Positions 24,385 through 33,035 of a stretch of 64,000 nucleotides of DNA are shown piece by piece (within the stretch, counting starts at the first letter, position 1; the number at the start of each line of letters is the position of its first letter). The notes below the pieces were generated by a model. That model did no database searches. It had not been told where the DNA came from and saw nothing but the letters and a program-made list of their open reading frames with translations. Location: assembly GCF_025995235.1 (NCBI RefSeq), contig NZ_BAPT01000057.1, positions 62,001 to 126,000 on the forward strand, in the 5' to 3' direction. This DNA comes from Ameyamaea chiangmaiensis (GTDB taxonomy: Bacteria; Pseudomonadota; Alphaproteobacteria; Acetobacterales; Acetobacteraceae). The translations under genes and the position numbers were made by a program.

Positions 24385-25488
24385 ATGACCGACACAGTTT
24401 CTCTCTCCCCGACACCGGAGCCGTACACGCTGGCCGTCGACGGCATGGGCGGCGACGCGGCGCCGGACGTCGTGGTGGCCGGCCTCGATATCGCGGCCGA
24501 CCGCCACCCCGGGCTTCGGGTCCTCCTTCTGGGGGACGAAGCAAGGCTGGCGCCCCTGCTGGTCCGGCATCCCAAGGCTGCGCGGGTGTGCACGGTCCGT
24601 CATGCGGCCTCTGTCGTTTCGATGGACATGAAGCCGACCGCGGCCCTGCGTGTGCGTGACTCGTCGTTGCGTCTGGCGATGGACGCGGTGGCCGAGGGCG
24701 AGGCGCTGGGCGTCGTCTCCGCTGGCAACAGCGGCGCGATGCTGGCGCTGGCGAAGATCGTCGTGAAGACGATGCCCGGGATTTCCCGCCCCGCGATGGC
24801 GGCCATCAGCCCGACGGCGCGTGGCGATATCGTCATGCTCGACCTTGGGGCGAACGTATCGTGCGACTGGCGCAATCTGGTTGAATTCGCTGTCATGGGC
24901 GAGGCCTTCGCCAAGGCCGTGCTGGGCCTGCCCGCGCCGACCATCGGGCTTCTGAATGTCGGTTCCGAAGAATTGAAGGGTGACGAGCGCCTGCGTCAGG
25001 CCGCCGATGTGCTGCGCGACAGCCCGCTTGCCGCCCAGTTCCATGGCTTCGTCGAAGGACACGACATCACGGCCGGTACGACCGACGTCGTCGTGACCGA
25101 TGGCTTTACAGGCAATGTGGCGCTGAAGACGGGCGAGGGCGCGCTGAAACTGGCGTTCGACCTTTTACGGCGCGTGTTCACGTCGAGCTGGATTGCCAAG
25201 ATCGGCTATCTTCTGGTGCGGCCGGGTCTGGAGCGCATGCGCGAATGGCTCGACCCGCGCCGGTATAACGGCGCGGTCTTCGTGGGTCTGAACGGCGTGG
25301 TCGTGAAGTCCCACGGCGGCACGGACGCGGAAGGCTTTGCATCGGCGGTGGATGTGGCGGTGGACATGGTGGCGCATGGCTTCAACGAGACGATCCGCGC
25401 GCGACTGGCGCGTATGGGGTCTTTGACGGCGCCCGTAACGCGTGGCGAGCCTGATGCGTCGCGCGACGTGGTGGAACAGGTTCCGTAA
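24385..25488 (+). CDS. plsX: Phosphate acyltransferase PlsX
   Basis: The 367-residue enzyme converts acyl-ACP to acyl-phosphate at the start of phospholipid synthesis. Family motifs include LAVDGMGGDAAPDVVV near the N-terminus, VSAGNSGAMLALA, DLGANVSC, LLNVGSEELKGDE and VVTDGFTGNVALKTGEG. The ATG at 24385 gives the standard N-terminus. fabH follows 47 bases later, in the widely conserved rpmF-plsX-fabH order. Confidence 0.95.
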   Translation: MTDTVSLSPTPEPYTLAVDGMGGDAAPDVVVAGLDIAADRHPGLRVLLLGDEARLAPLLVRHPKAARVCTVRHAASVVSMDMKPTAALRVRDSSLRLAMDAVAEGEALGVVSAGNSGAMLALAKIVVKTMPGISRPAMAAISPTARGDIVMLDLGANVSCDWRNLVEFAVMGEAFAKAVLGLPAPTIGLLNVGSEELKGDERLRQAADVLRDSPLAAQFHGFVEGHDITAGTTDVVVTDGFTGNVALKTGEGALKLAFDLLRRVFTSSWIAKIGYLLVRPGLERMREWLDPRRYNGAVFVGLNGVVVKSHGGTDAEGFASAVDVAVDMVAHGFNETIRARLARMGSLTAPVTRGEPDASRDVVEQVP

Positions 25489-25535
25489 CGGGGCCGCAGA
25501 GGCCGGCACGCTGGCCCCAGACGGAAAGTGAGACG

Positions 25536-26507
25536 ATGTCGCCGAGGTCGCTGCTTGTCGGATTTGGCGGTTATCTGCCAGATCGTATCGTCACGAACGC
25601 CGAACTCGCCGCGCGGGTCGACACATCGGACGACTGGATTCGCACGCGCACGGGCATTCACCAGCGTCACATCGCCGGACCCGACGACACGGCCGTGACC
25701 ATGGCCACCCAGGCCGCCGAACGCGCGTTGGCCTACGCTGGCATAGGGGCTGCGGATGTGGATGCCGTCCTGGTGGCCACCAGCACGCCCGACCAGGCGT
25801 TCCCCTCGACCGCGACGCGTGTTCAGGCCGCGCTGGGGATGGAACGGGGGTTCGGGTTTGACCTGGCTGCCGCGTGCTCCGGTTTCATTTACGCCCTGTC
25901 TATGGGGGATTCCCTGATTCGCAGCGGACAGGCGCGCTGTGTTCTCGTGATCGGCAGTGAGGTCTACTCCCGTATCGTCGACTGGGAGGATCGTGCGACC
26001 TGCGTTCTGTTCGGCGACGGGGCCGGTGCGGTGGTGATCCGCGCGGCGGAACCGTCCGAGCGGCCGGAGGCGGGGATTTTGTCGACGCATCTGCATTCCG
26101 ACGGCCGTACCGGTGACCTACTGTATGTCGATGGCGCTGTCGGCCGTCGGGAGATGAGCGGCCATCTGCGGATGAACGGCCGGGACGTGTTCCGCCACGC
26201 CGTGGCCCATCTGTCCGAAGCTGTCGATGAGGCGTTGCAGGCCAACGGTCTGGGCTATGCCGACATCGACTGGCTGGTGCCGCATCAGGCCAACCAGCGC
26301 ATCATCGACGGAGTCGGCCGCAAACTTGGGCTACCTGCGGAACGCGTGGTGGTCACGGTCGACCGTCACGCCAACACGTCCGCGGCCTCAATCCCGTTGG
26401 CCCTCAATGAGGCCGTGCGCGACGGGCGCATCCTGCCGGGGGCGCTGGTCCTGCTGGAAGCACTGGGGGGTGGTCTGACCTGGGGGTCGGCGCTGGTTCG
26501 TCTTTGA
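25536..26507 (+). CDS. fabH: 3-oxoacyl-ACP synthase III
   Basis: The 323-residue KAS III condenses acetyl-CoA with malonyl-ACP to start fatty-acid synthesis. The catalytic triad is visible: Cys114 in AAACSGF, His250 in VPHQANQ and Asn280 in HANTSAAS. Length and spacing are normal. It lies between plsX and ihfA and, by context, is cotranscribed with plsX. Confidence 0.96.
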   Translation: MSPRSLLVGFGGYLPDRIVTNAELAARVDTSDDWIRTRTGIHQRHIAGPDDTAVTMATQAAERALAYAGIGAADVDAVLVATSTPDQAFPSTATRVQAALGMERGFGFDLAAACSGFIYALSMGDSLIRSGQARCVLVIGSEVYSRIVDWEDRATCVLFGDGAGAVVIRAAEPSERPEAGILSTHLHSDGRTGDLLYVDGAVGRREMSGHLRMNGRDVFRHAVAHLSEAVDEALQANGLGYADIDWLVPHQANQRIIDGVGRKLGLPAERVVVTVDRHANTSAASIPLALNEAVRDGRILPGALVLLEALGGGLTWGSALVRL

Positions 26508-26545
26508 CCGTCAGCGTAAATTTACAGGGTGGTCACAGCATTGAA

Positions 26546-26573
26546 TTGACGGCGAATCAGGGCGTGCTACGCT
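26546..26573 (+). promoter_or_regulatory. Candidate ihfA promoter, giving a nearly leaderless transcript
   Basis: TTGACG (26546-26551) and TACGCT (26568-26573) are separated by 16 bases. The expected transcription start (about 26580) coincides with the ihfA start codons at 26577 and 26580. No ribosome-binding site is visible before them. A ten-base palindrome, GTAAATTTAC, lies just upstream at 26516-26525. Confidence 0.4.
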
Positions 26574-26579
26574 CAAATG

Positions 26580-26891
26580 ATGAGTACGGTCACACGCGCA
26601 AATCTTGCCGAGAGTATTTACAGTCAGGTCGGGCTCTCCCGGCATGAATCCGCTGACCTGCTTGAAGCGGTCCTGGAACGCATCTCGCTGGCGCTGGAAT
26701 CGGGCGACTCGGTCAAGCTGAGCGGGTTCGGGACGTTTTCGATTCGCCAGAAAGGCCGCCGCACCGGGCGCAATCCCAAGACGGGCGTGGAAGTGCCGAT
26801 TCTGCCGCGCTCGGTTCTGGTGTTTCGGCCCAGCCAGATCCTCAAGGGCAAGGTCAACGGCGAAGCCCCCGGCGAGGATGACGCCGAATGA
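26580..26891 (+). CDS. ihfA: Integration host factor subunit alpha
   Basis: This 103-residue DNABII protein has the alpha-subunit N-terminus VTRANLAESIYSQVGLSRHES and the DNA-bending arm GFGTFSIRQKGRRTGRNPKTG with the arm-tip Pro region. Two adjacent ATGs (26577, 26580) are possible starts. No Shine-Dalgarno sequence precedes either, and a candidate promoter sits directly upstream, so the mRNA may be leaderless. It forms the IHF heterodimer with IhfB (7906). The merR gene overlaps its stop by four bases (ATGA). Confidence 0.93.
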   Translation: MSTVTRANLAESIYSQVGLSRHESADLLEAVLERISLALESGDSVKLSGFGTFSIRQKGRRTGRNPKTGVEVPILPRSVLVFRPSQILKGKVNGEAPGEDDAE

Positions 26892-27649
26892 ACGCGACAT
26901 CATCCATGGGCAGCGGTTCCGACGCGTTCGAGCCCGCCGACAGCGCGGACGAAACGGGTGCGGGGCGGTTGCGCAAGGCGCCGACCGCGTTTCGGACCAT
27001 CAGCGAAGTCGCCGACGAACTGCATGTGCCGCAGCATGTGCTTCGCTTCTGGGAGACGCGCTTCGCCGAGGTTCGCCCGCTTAAACGCGGCGGGGGACGG
27101 CGGTATTACCGACCGGACGACGTCGAGCTTCTGCGCCGTATTTCTGATCTGCTGTATGTGCAGGGATATACCATCAAGGGCGTGCAGCGGGTTCTGCGTG
27201 AAGGGGAGGGTGCGCCGGAGCACGCGGACGACCGCGTTGCACGTCCAGATGCAGCCCCGGGTGACACGACGTTCGTTCCGGCGCAGACGCTGACGGACGA
27301 GTTTACAGCGCCGTCTTCGGCCTACCCTCCGTCGCCTGCCGACTGGTTTCCCGAAGGCACCGACCACCCGCAGAACGGTGGCCAAGGCCAGGTGGATCAG
27401 GTCGCCCCTCCGCCCTCGGAACTCTGGCCGATAATGGATGACGGGGACAATGACGCTGAGCCTGTCAGCGCCCCTGAGCCATGGGCCGAGCAGCCCGTCG
27501 ACGCGCACGTCGTGCCTGAACCGGACGGTCATGCGGCTGAACTCGAGTCCCGTGTCGAGCGGCTTGCCCGCGAAAACGGGGCTCTGCGGGAGGGCCTGCG
27601 CATGGTGATGGAAGAGTTGCAGCTTCTGCGCGAGCACCTGCCCGTCTAG
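26888..27649 (+). CDS. MerR-family regulator of the ihfA-linked type
   Basis: The 253-residue protein starts in an ATGA overlap with ihfA. A MerR winged helix-turn-helix occupies about residues 38-105 (RTISEVADELHVPQHVLRFWETRFAEVRPLKRGGGRRYYRPDDVELLRRISDLLY). A Pro/Asp-rich linker (about 110-215) and a short C-terminal coiled coil (ESRVERLARENGALREGLRMVMEELQLLREHL) follow. No Cys-rich metal loop is present. The fabH-ihfA-merR order is conserved across alphaproteobacteria, but the regulon of this member is unknown. Confidence 0.87.
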   Translation: MNATSSMGSGSDAFEPADSADETGAGRLRKAPTAFRTISEVADELHVPQHVLRFWETRFAEVRPLKRGGGRRYYRPDDVELLRRISDLLYVQGYTIKGVQRVLREGEGAPEHADDRVARPDAAPGDTTFVPAQTLTDEFTAPSSAYPPSPADWFPEGTDHPQNGGQGQVDQVAPPPSELWPIMDDGDNDAEPVSAPEPWAEQPVDAHVVPEPDGHAAELESRVERLARENGALREGLRMVMEELQLLREHLPV

Positions 27650-27705
27650 GGATCCGGTTTTATAGAGCCGTTAAGGTGAGAGCGCAAAAACCCGATCGCG
27701 GCGGC

Positions 27706-27734
27706 TTGCGGGGTGGCACGGTCGCTGCTACACC
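27706..27734 (+). promoter_or_regulatory. Candidate promoter of tRNA-Pro
   Basis: TTGCGG (27706-27711) and TACACC (27729-27734) are separated by 17 bases. The expected start near 27741 leaves about 15 bases before the mature tRNA 5' end. Confidence 0.4.
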
Positions 27735-27755
27735 CCGTGTCACCGCAGGGTCGGA

Positions 27756-27829
27756 CGGGCAGTAGCGCAGCCTGGTAGCGCATCAGTCTGGGGGACTGGG
27801 GGTCGTGGGTTCGAATCCCGCCTGCCCGA
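27756..27829 (+). tRNA. tRNA-Pro (anticodon GGG)
   Basis: The 74-base sequence folds as a complete cloverleaf. Acceptor CGGGCAG pairs with CTGCCCG, the D stem is GCGC/GCGC, and anticodon stem TCAGT/ACTGG carries loop CTGGGGG with anticodon GGG at 27790-27792. T stem GTGGG/CCCGC holds loop TTCGAAT. The discriminator base is A, and CCA is not encoded, so it must be added after transcription. It reads CCC and CCU codons. Confidence 0.95.
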
Positions 27830-27882
27830 TATTCCCGCCCTGCGGTCTTCTCTTCTTAAAATCTTTAAACGTGTGGCCCCGA

Positions 27883-29019
27883 TCAGTCGAGATCGAGGCC
27901 GGGATCCGTCGCACGTTCGCGCGCGATGGTGCGCCACAGAAGATGCACGACGGACAACGCTGCCGGCCCGAGAAACAGCCCCAGCAGCCCCCATGTCTCG
28001 ACCCCGCCGAGGATGCCAAGCAGAACCCACAGGAAGGGCATCTGCGTGCTGCCGCCGATCAGGTAGGGGCGGATGAAGTGGTCGGAGACGAAGTTCACGA
28101 CCACGCCGAAGCAGAACACCACGATCGCGGTGATTGTCGCGCCCTTGACCAGGATCAGCGCGCAGGCCAGCCCGACGGTCGGGATCGCGAGAAACGGGAT
28201 CATCGCGGCGATCGCCGTGACGACGCCGAACAGCAGGGGCTGGGGCGCGCCGCCGATCACGTAGGCAATGCCGAGCAGGATTCCCTCGGCAATGCCGACC
28301 AGCACCAGGCCGGCTAGCGTGCCGTGGATGGAGGCGATGATCTGCTGCGCGATCGATTCGCCACGCTTGCCAAACACGCGCCGCGAGGCCGTCAGTGACT
28401 GGCGAATGATGGCATTGCCGTCCTTGAAGACGAAGAAAAGCGTGACGATGGACATCACGAACAGCATCCCGCGATGGGCAAGCTGCGTGCCGACGCGCTG
28501 GGTCATGGCGACGCTGTGGCCCGCGTCCACGGAATGCAGCAGGTCGGACACAGCCTGCGGATCGGCCATGTTCTCCTGCCACCAGTTGGTGACCTGTGCC
28601 CGGCCGTAGGGCAGCCGTCCGACCCACGACGGCAGCGGCACCCCGTCATGGCGTGCCGTCTGCATCCAGCCCAGGACGCCCTGTGCCTCGCGCGCGGCCT
28701 CCAGCCCGATGGTGGTCAGGGGGACGAGGAAGATCAGGGCGATCGCGGCGGTGAACAGGAACGGCAGCAGCATTTCCCAGACGCGACCGGTCAGGCGCCT
28801 TTGCATCCGGGCATAGAGCGGCCAGGAGGAGATCGCGAACACGCACCCCCACACCAGCGAAACGATAAAGCCGTGCACCGTGTACAGGCCAAGCACGATG
28901 AAAAACAGGCCCAGCAGCGCGCGGGCGATGCGCTGCGAACGGTGCGGCTCGCCCAGGGAGGCGAGGCTGTAGGTCGTTGTCTGCGGTTCGGCCGTGATCG
29001 TGGGTGCTTGATAGGCCAT
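27883..29019 (-). CDS. AI-2E family (YdiK/PerM-like) membrane transporter
   Basis: This 378-residue integral membrane protein has about eight hydrophobic segments in the AI-2E/PerM pattern: paired helices at the N-terminus (ALLGLFFIVLGLYTVHGFIVSLVWGCVFAIS), a soluble insertion (about 110-180), then helices with LAGLVLVGIAEGILLGIAYVIGG and FIRPYLIGGSTQMPFLWVLLGILGGVETWGLLGLFLGP. The start at 29019 follows AGGAGA. It is the second gene on this strand after oligopeptidase B (111-base gap). The substrate is not known for this subgroup; some members export AI-2 and others act as Na+/H+ antiporters. Confidence 0.85.
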   Translation of the reverse strand: MAYQAPTITAEPQTTTYSLASLGEPHRSQRIARALLGLFFIVLGLYTVHGFIVSLVWGCVFAISSWPLYARMQRRLTGRVWEMLLPFLFTAAIALIFLVPLTTIGLEAAREAQGVLGWMQTARHDGVPLPSWVGRLPYGRAQVTNWWQENMADPQAVSDLLHSVDAGHSVAMTQRVGTQLAHRGMLFVMSIVTLFFVFKDGNAIIRQSLTASRRVFGKRGESIAQQIIASIHGTLAGLVLVGIAEGILLGIAYVIGGAPQPLLFGVVTAIAAMIPFLAIPTVGLACALILVKGATITAIVVFCFGVVVNFVSDHFIRPYLIGGSTQMPFLWVLLGILGGVETWGLLGLFLGPAALSVVHLLWRTIARERATDPGLDLD

Positions 29020-29130
29020 CGCTCGATTTCTCTCCTGCGCCGTCCGTCCTGGTGCTGCGCGTGCCGGGCGCATCGTTCTGTGATCGCATGGCCCGCCGCC
29101 GCTGACCAGTGCGCGGGCGTCGCCGGTCGT

Positions 29131-31242
29131 TCAGGTTGGCGGCGGGGACGACGCCTGATCGGCACCCTCGATGGCCCATATGGCGAAGGCATGGATCAAG
29201 GCGGCCTCGTCCAAGGCTTCGAAACGACCACGCGCGCCCTTGTGGCCGGCGTCCATGTTGATGCGCAGCAGCAGCGGCCGGTCGGAGCGTGTGTGGTCAC
29301 GCAGACGCGCGATCCATTTCGCCGGCTCCCAATAGGTGACGCGGGGGTCGGTCAGGCCGCCGATCGCCAGTACGGCCGGATAGGCGTGGTCGGCGATGTT
29401 GTCGTAGGGCGAATAGCTCGCGATCAAGTCGTAGGCGGCCTCGTCCTCGATCGGGTTGCCCCATTCCGGCCATTCGGGCGGCGTGAGCGGCAGCGAGGTG
29501 TCCGACATGGTGTTGAGCACGTCGACGAAGGGCACGACCGAGACGATGCCCGCGAACAGCTCCGGGCGCATGTTGGTGATGGCGCCCATCAGCATGCCGC
29601 CGGCCGACCGTCCATCGGCCACGATACGGCCCGCGCGGCCGTATCCATGCGCGGTCAGGTGATCGGCGCAGGCGATGAAGTCCGTGAACGTGTTGCGCTT
29701 GTGCGTGGCGCGTCCGTCGAGGAACCAGTTCCACCCCTTTTCGGATCCGCCGCGGACATGCGCCACGGCATAGATCCATCCCCGGTCCACGAGGCTGAGA
29801 TCGCGCGTCGAGAATGTGGGCTCGATCGCGATGCCATACGACCCGTAGCCGTACAGCAGCAGCGGCGCCGACCCGTCGGGTACGACATCGGCGCGCATCA
29901 GCACCGTGATTGGTACCAGAGCGCCATCGGGGGCGGTCGCGAACAGTCGCTCGCACCGATAGCGCGCGGGATCATGGCCCGACGGGACGCTCTGGCTTTT
30001 GAGCACCGTGCGCGTCCGGGTGCGCATGTCGTAGGCGAACCACTGTCGTGGCGTGGTGGGAGACTGATAGCTGTAGCGCAGTTCGGTGGTGTCGAACGCG
30101 TACGCGCCGTCGAGCGAAAGGGCATAGGCCGGGTCTGCCGCCGTGATCGCATGCGTGTCGCCGCCGCGATCGCGCACGACGATCCGCAGGTTGGCGTCGT
30201 GCCACTCCAGCCACGCGAGATGATCGGCAAAGGTGATGGCGCCGGTCACGTAGTGGCCCGGCCGATGCGGCACGAGGTCGCGCCAGTGCGCGCGCGAGGG
30301 TGCCGAGTCGGGCATCTCCATCAGCTTGAAATCGACGGCGCCGTCGACGTTTGTGCGGATCACGAAGCGGTCGCCCCAGTGGGTCAGGTCGTAGAACACG
30401 CCCTTCTCGCGCGGGGCGACGCACACGGGCTCCGCCTCAGGCTGATCGCCGGGAATGAGCCAGGCTTCAGAGGTATCGTGGTCGTTGCTGGTCACGACGA
30501 TCCAGCGGCCGGAGCGGGCGGAAGACACGCCGATGAAAAATCCCGGATCCGGCTCGGCATAGACCAGAACGTCGTCATGCGTTCCGAGGCGCCGGCGATA
30601 GATGCGTGTCGGACGTCCGTGATCGTCGCGCCATGTCCAGAACAGGTGGCGGCTGTCGGGCGAGAACGCGAAATCGCCCGAACAGTTGTCGATGACCTCC
30701 GCCTGTTCGCATCCGGTGTCCAGATCGATGATGTGGACACGATAGAGTTCCGACCCCTGTGAATCGAGGGCGTAGGCGAACAGGCGATGGTCGGGACTGT
30801 GCGCGGTGCCGGCCAGGGCGAAATAGGTCTGTCCGGCCGCCTTGCGTGCCGCAGCCAGCGCGTCGGCGTCGAGCAGAATCTGCTCGGCGTCGGGGGTGTC
30901 CTTCGGATGGCGCGCATAGACCGGGTGCTGCGCCCCTTCCGGGTAGCGCACGTAGTACGCCCACGGGCCATGCGGCAGGGCCGGGTAGCTCTCCGAGGGG
31001 CTCAGCCGTCCCTTCATCTCCGCCACGATCTGCGCCTGCAGCGCGCGGGTGGGGATCAGCATGGCGTCGGTGTAGGCGTTCTCGGCTTTCAGATGGTCGG
31101 CGATGTCGGGGCGCAGCAGCGACGGGTCGCGCAGCACGGCCTGCCAGTTATCGTCCTTCATCCAGTGATAGGGATCGGCGCGCACGCGGCCAAGCTGTTC
31201 GATCGTGTGGTCGTCGCGGCGGGGGCGGGGAGGCACCGTCAT
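29131..31242 (-). CDS. ptrB: Oligopeptidase B (S9A serine peptidase)
   Basis: The 703-residue cytoplasmic peptidase (no signal peptide) cleaves after Lys/Arg in short peptides. It has an N-terminal propeller region beginning RVRADPYHWMKDDNW and a C-terminal hydrolase domain. Ser546 sits in DGRSAGGMLMG; the Asp element is LTDPRVTYWEPAKW and the His element DAGHKGARGR. These last two are diagnostic of oligopeptidase B. It is divergent from the polysaccharide exporter genes across a 173-base gap. Confidence 0.92.
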   Translation of the reverse strand: MTVPPRPRRDDHTIEQLGRVRADPYHWMKDDNWQAVLRDPSLLRPDIADHLKAENAYTDAMLIPTRALQAQIVAEMKGRLSPSESYPALPHGPWAYYVRYPEGAQHPVYARHPKDTPDAEQILLDADALAAARKAAGQTYFALAGTAHSPDHRLFAYALDSQGSELYRVHIIDLDTGCEQAEVIDNCSGDFAFSPDSRHLFWTWRDDHGRPTRIYRRRLGTHDDVLVYAEPDPGFFIGVSSARSGRWIVVTSNDHDTSEAWLIPGDQPEAEPVCVAPREKGVFYDLTHWGDRFVIRTNVDGAVDFKLMEMPDSAPSRAHWRDLVPHRPGHYVTGAITFADHLAWLEWHDANLRIVVRDRGGDTHAITAADPAYALSLDGAYAFDTTELRYSYQSPTTPRQWFAYDMRTRTRTVLKSQSVPSGHDPARYRCERLFATAPDGALVPITVLMRADVVPDGSAPLLLYGYGSYGIAIEPTFSTRDLSLVDRGWIYAVAHVRGGSEKGWNWFLDGRATHKRNTFTDFIACADHLTAHGYGRAGRIVADGRSAGGMLMGAITNMRPELFAGIVSVVPFVDVLNTMSDTSLPLTPPEWPEWGNPIEDEAAYDLIASYSPYDNIADHAYPAVLAIGGLTDPRVTYWEPAKWIARLRDHTRSDRPLLLRINMDAGHKGARGRFEALDEAALIHAFAIWAIEGADQASSPPPT

Positions 31243-31415
31243 GGTCTGGATCCGAAAGCAGGAGGAGGGGCGGCGTGCCCTGAGGGGGGCATTGAACCAG
31301 CCAATCCGCGCGGCGTGAACCCGCTTGCCGTTTGCAGCGGTATGCGGGGCGGGCTATCACGCCGACGGACAAGCGAAGGTGGCCCCGTGTCCGGGGTCGG
31401 CCGGTGGAAGGACCG

Positions 31416-32216
31416 ATGGGTAAAACTCGTTACTGGCCACGGGCGCGCAAGGATATTGTCGAGGGCCTGGCAAGCTGGCGGATCTACTGGGCATTGGGCA
31501 TTGGCGACATCCGCCAGCGCTATGCGCGGTCGCGTTTCGGGCAGTTCTGGATCACGCTCAGCATGGCGATTTTCGTCGTCAGCATCGGCACGGTCTACGG
31601 GTTCCTGTTCCACCAGGACCTGCATCAGTTCCTGCCGTATGTCGCGTGCAACTATGTCACGTGGGCGCTGATCGCCGGCTTGATCACCGACTCGTCAACG
31701 GTCTTCACCCAGTCCGAGACCTATCTGCGGCATGAGCCGCTGCCCAAGACGGTGTTTGTCATGCGGATGCTGGTACGGCATCTGATGAACTTCGCCCACA
31801 ACATCCTGATCGTCCCGGCGGTGTTTCTGGTCATGCGCCATGGCGTGCACTGGACGGTGCTGCTGGCGCCGTTGGGTCTGCTGGTGGTCATGGCGGGCGG
31901 ATTGTTCAGCGGCTATCTGCTGGGCGTGTTGTGCACGCGTTTTCGCGACCTGCCGCAGATCGTCCAGAATTTGGTGCAGATCGTGTTTTTCGTGACGCCA
32001 GTGATGTGGCCGTCGAGCACGCTGCACGGCGCCGCGGCGTGGCTGGTGCATCTCAATCCGTTCGCGGCGATGATGCGTCTGGTGTCCGAACCGCTGCTGG
32101 GCGACGTGCCGGGCTGGCGCACCGTCGGGCTGGCGTGCGCCACGTTGGTCGTGCTGGGCGCACTGGCGCTGGCGTTGTTCGCACGGTTCCGCGCCCGCAT
32201 CGTCTACTGGCTGTAG
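31416..32216 (+). CDS. ABC-2 type polysaccharide export permease (KpsM/Wzm-like)
   Basis: The 266-residue inner-membrane protein has six hydrophobic segments and the ABC-2 exporter pattern. The N-terminal amphipathic region RDIVEGLASWRIYWALGIGDIRQRYARSRFGQFWITLS is typical of capsule, O-antigen or teichoic acid exporters, as is the later RDLPQIVQNLVQIVFFVTPVMW. The start follows GGAAGGA. The ATPase gene begins 10 bases after its stop, so the two form one exporter. The exported polymer is unknown because no glycan biosynthesis genes adjoin. Confidence 0.87.
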   Translation: MGKTRYWPRARKDIVEGLASWRIYWALGIGDIRQRYARSRFGQFWITLSMAIFVVSIGTVYGFLFHQDLHQFLPYVACNYVTWALIAGLITDSSTVFTQSETYLRHEPLPKTVFVMRMLVRHLMNFAHNILIVPAVFLVMRHGVHWTVLLAPLGLLVVMAGGLFSGYLLGVLCTRFRDLPQIVQNLVQIVFFVTPVMWPSSTLHGAAAWLVHLNPFAAMMRLVSEPLLGDVPGWRTVGLACATLVVLGALALALFARFRARIVYWL

Positions 32217-32226
32217 GAGAGCGTTC

Positions 32227-33015
32227 ATGGCTTCCATCGACCTCAGAGACGCCTCCGTCGAATTCAAGATCTACAACGCGCGCGGCCGTTCGTTGCGCAA
32301 CAGCCTGATGCAGCGGGTCGGCGGCCGGATCGAGGGGGCAAGCGGCGATCACGTCTGCATCCGCGCGCTCGATCATATTACGTTGAGCCTGCGGCCGGGC
32401 GACCGCGTGGCGTTGCTGGGCCATAACGGCGCGGGCAAGTCGACCATGCTGCGGCTGCTGAGCGGCGTTTACGAACCGTCCGGCGGCGCGGCGGATATCA
32501 CGGGCTCCGTGGCGACGCTGCTGGACCTGTCGATGGGCATGGATTTCGAGATGACGGGCCGGCAGAACGTCATCCTGCGCGCCGTGTTCCTCGGCATGAA
32601 GCGGGCCGAGGCACGCAAGCTGGTGCCCGAGATCGCGGCCTTTTCCGAGCTGGGCGATTACCTCGATCTGCCGATGCGCACCTACAGCAGCGGCATGGTG
32701 CTGCGGCTGGCGTTCGGTGTGTCGACGGCGATCCAGCCCGACATCATCCTGATGGACGAGATGATCTCGGTCGGGGACGCGGAGTTCGCGGTCAAGGCGC
32801 GGGCGCGTCTCGAGACCATGCTCTCGGCCGCGCGGATCTTCGTTCTGGCCTCGCACGATCTGGCGACGCTGCGGCAGTACTGCAATCGTGCGATCTGGCT
32901 CAAGGAAGGGCGGATCGTGGCCGACGGTCCGATCGAGGATGTGCTGCATCGTTTCGAGGACCGTGCGGCCCACGGCGATCAGGGCGCGCTCAGCGGCAAC
33001 GTCGCCCACGCCTGA
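32227..33015 (+). CDS. Polysaccharide export ABC transporter ATPase (KpsT/Wzt-like)
   Basis: The 262-residue ATPase carries Walker A GHNGAGKST, a signature region RTYSSGMVLRLAFGVSTAIQPDIILMDEM (with Walker B ILMDEM), and the switch His in LASHDLATL. It powers the permease encoded 10 bases upstream. It lacks the C-terminal carbohydrate-binding extension found in Wzt proteins that read a capped O-antigen, so it is closer to KpsT-type or tail-less exporters. Confidence 0.9.
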   Translation: MASIDLRDASVEFKIYNARGRSLRNSLMQRVGGRIEGASGDHVCIRALDHITLSLRPGDRVALLGHNGAGKSTMLRLLSGVYEPSGGAADITGSVATLLDLSMGMDFEMTGRQNVILRAVFLGMKRAEARKLVPEIAAFSELGDYLDLPMRTYSSGMVLRLAFGVSTAIQPDIILMDEMISVGDAEFAVKARARLETMLSAARIFVLASHDLATLRQYCNRAIWLKEGRIVADGPIEDVLHRFEDRAAHGDQGALSGNVAHA

Positions 33016-33035
33016 AGGGCGCGGGTCATGCTCCC

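Noticed and set aside
28474..30762. Open plus-strand frame of 762 codons
   Set aside because: It is antisense to oligopeptidase B and the AI-2E protein, has no recognisable domain, and composition is typical of GC-rich shadow frames.
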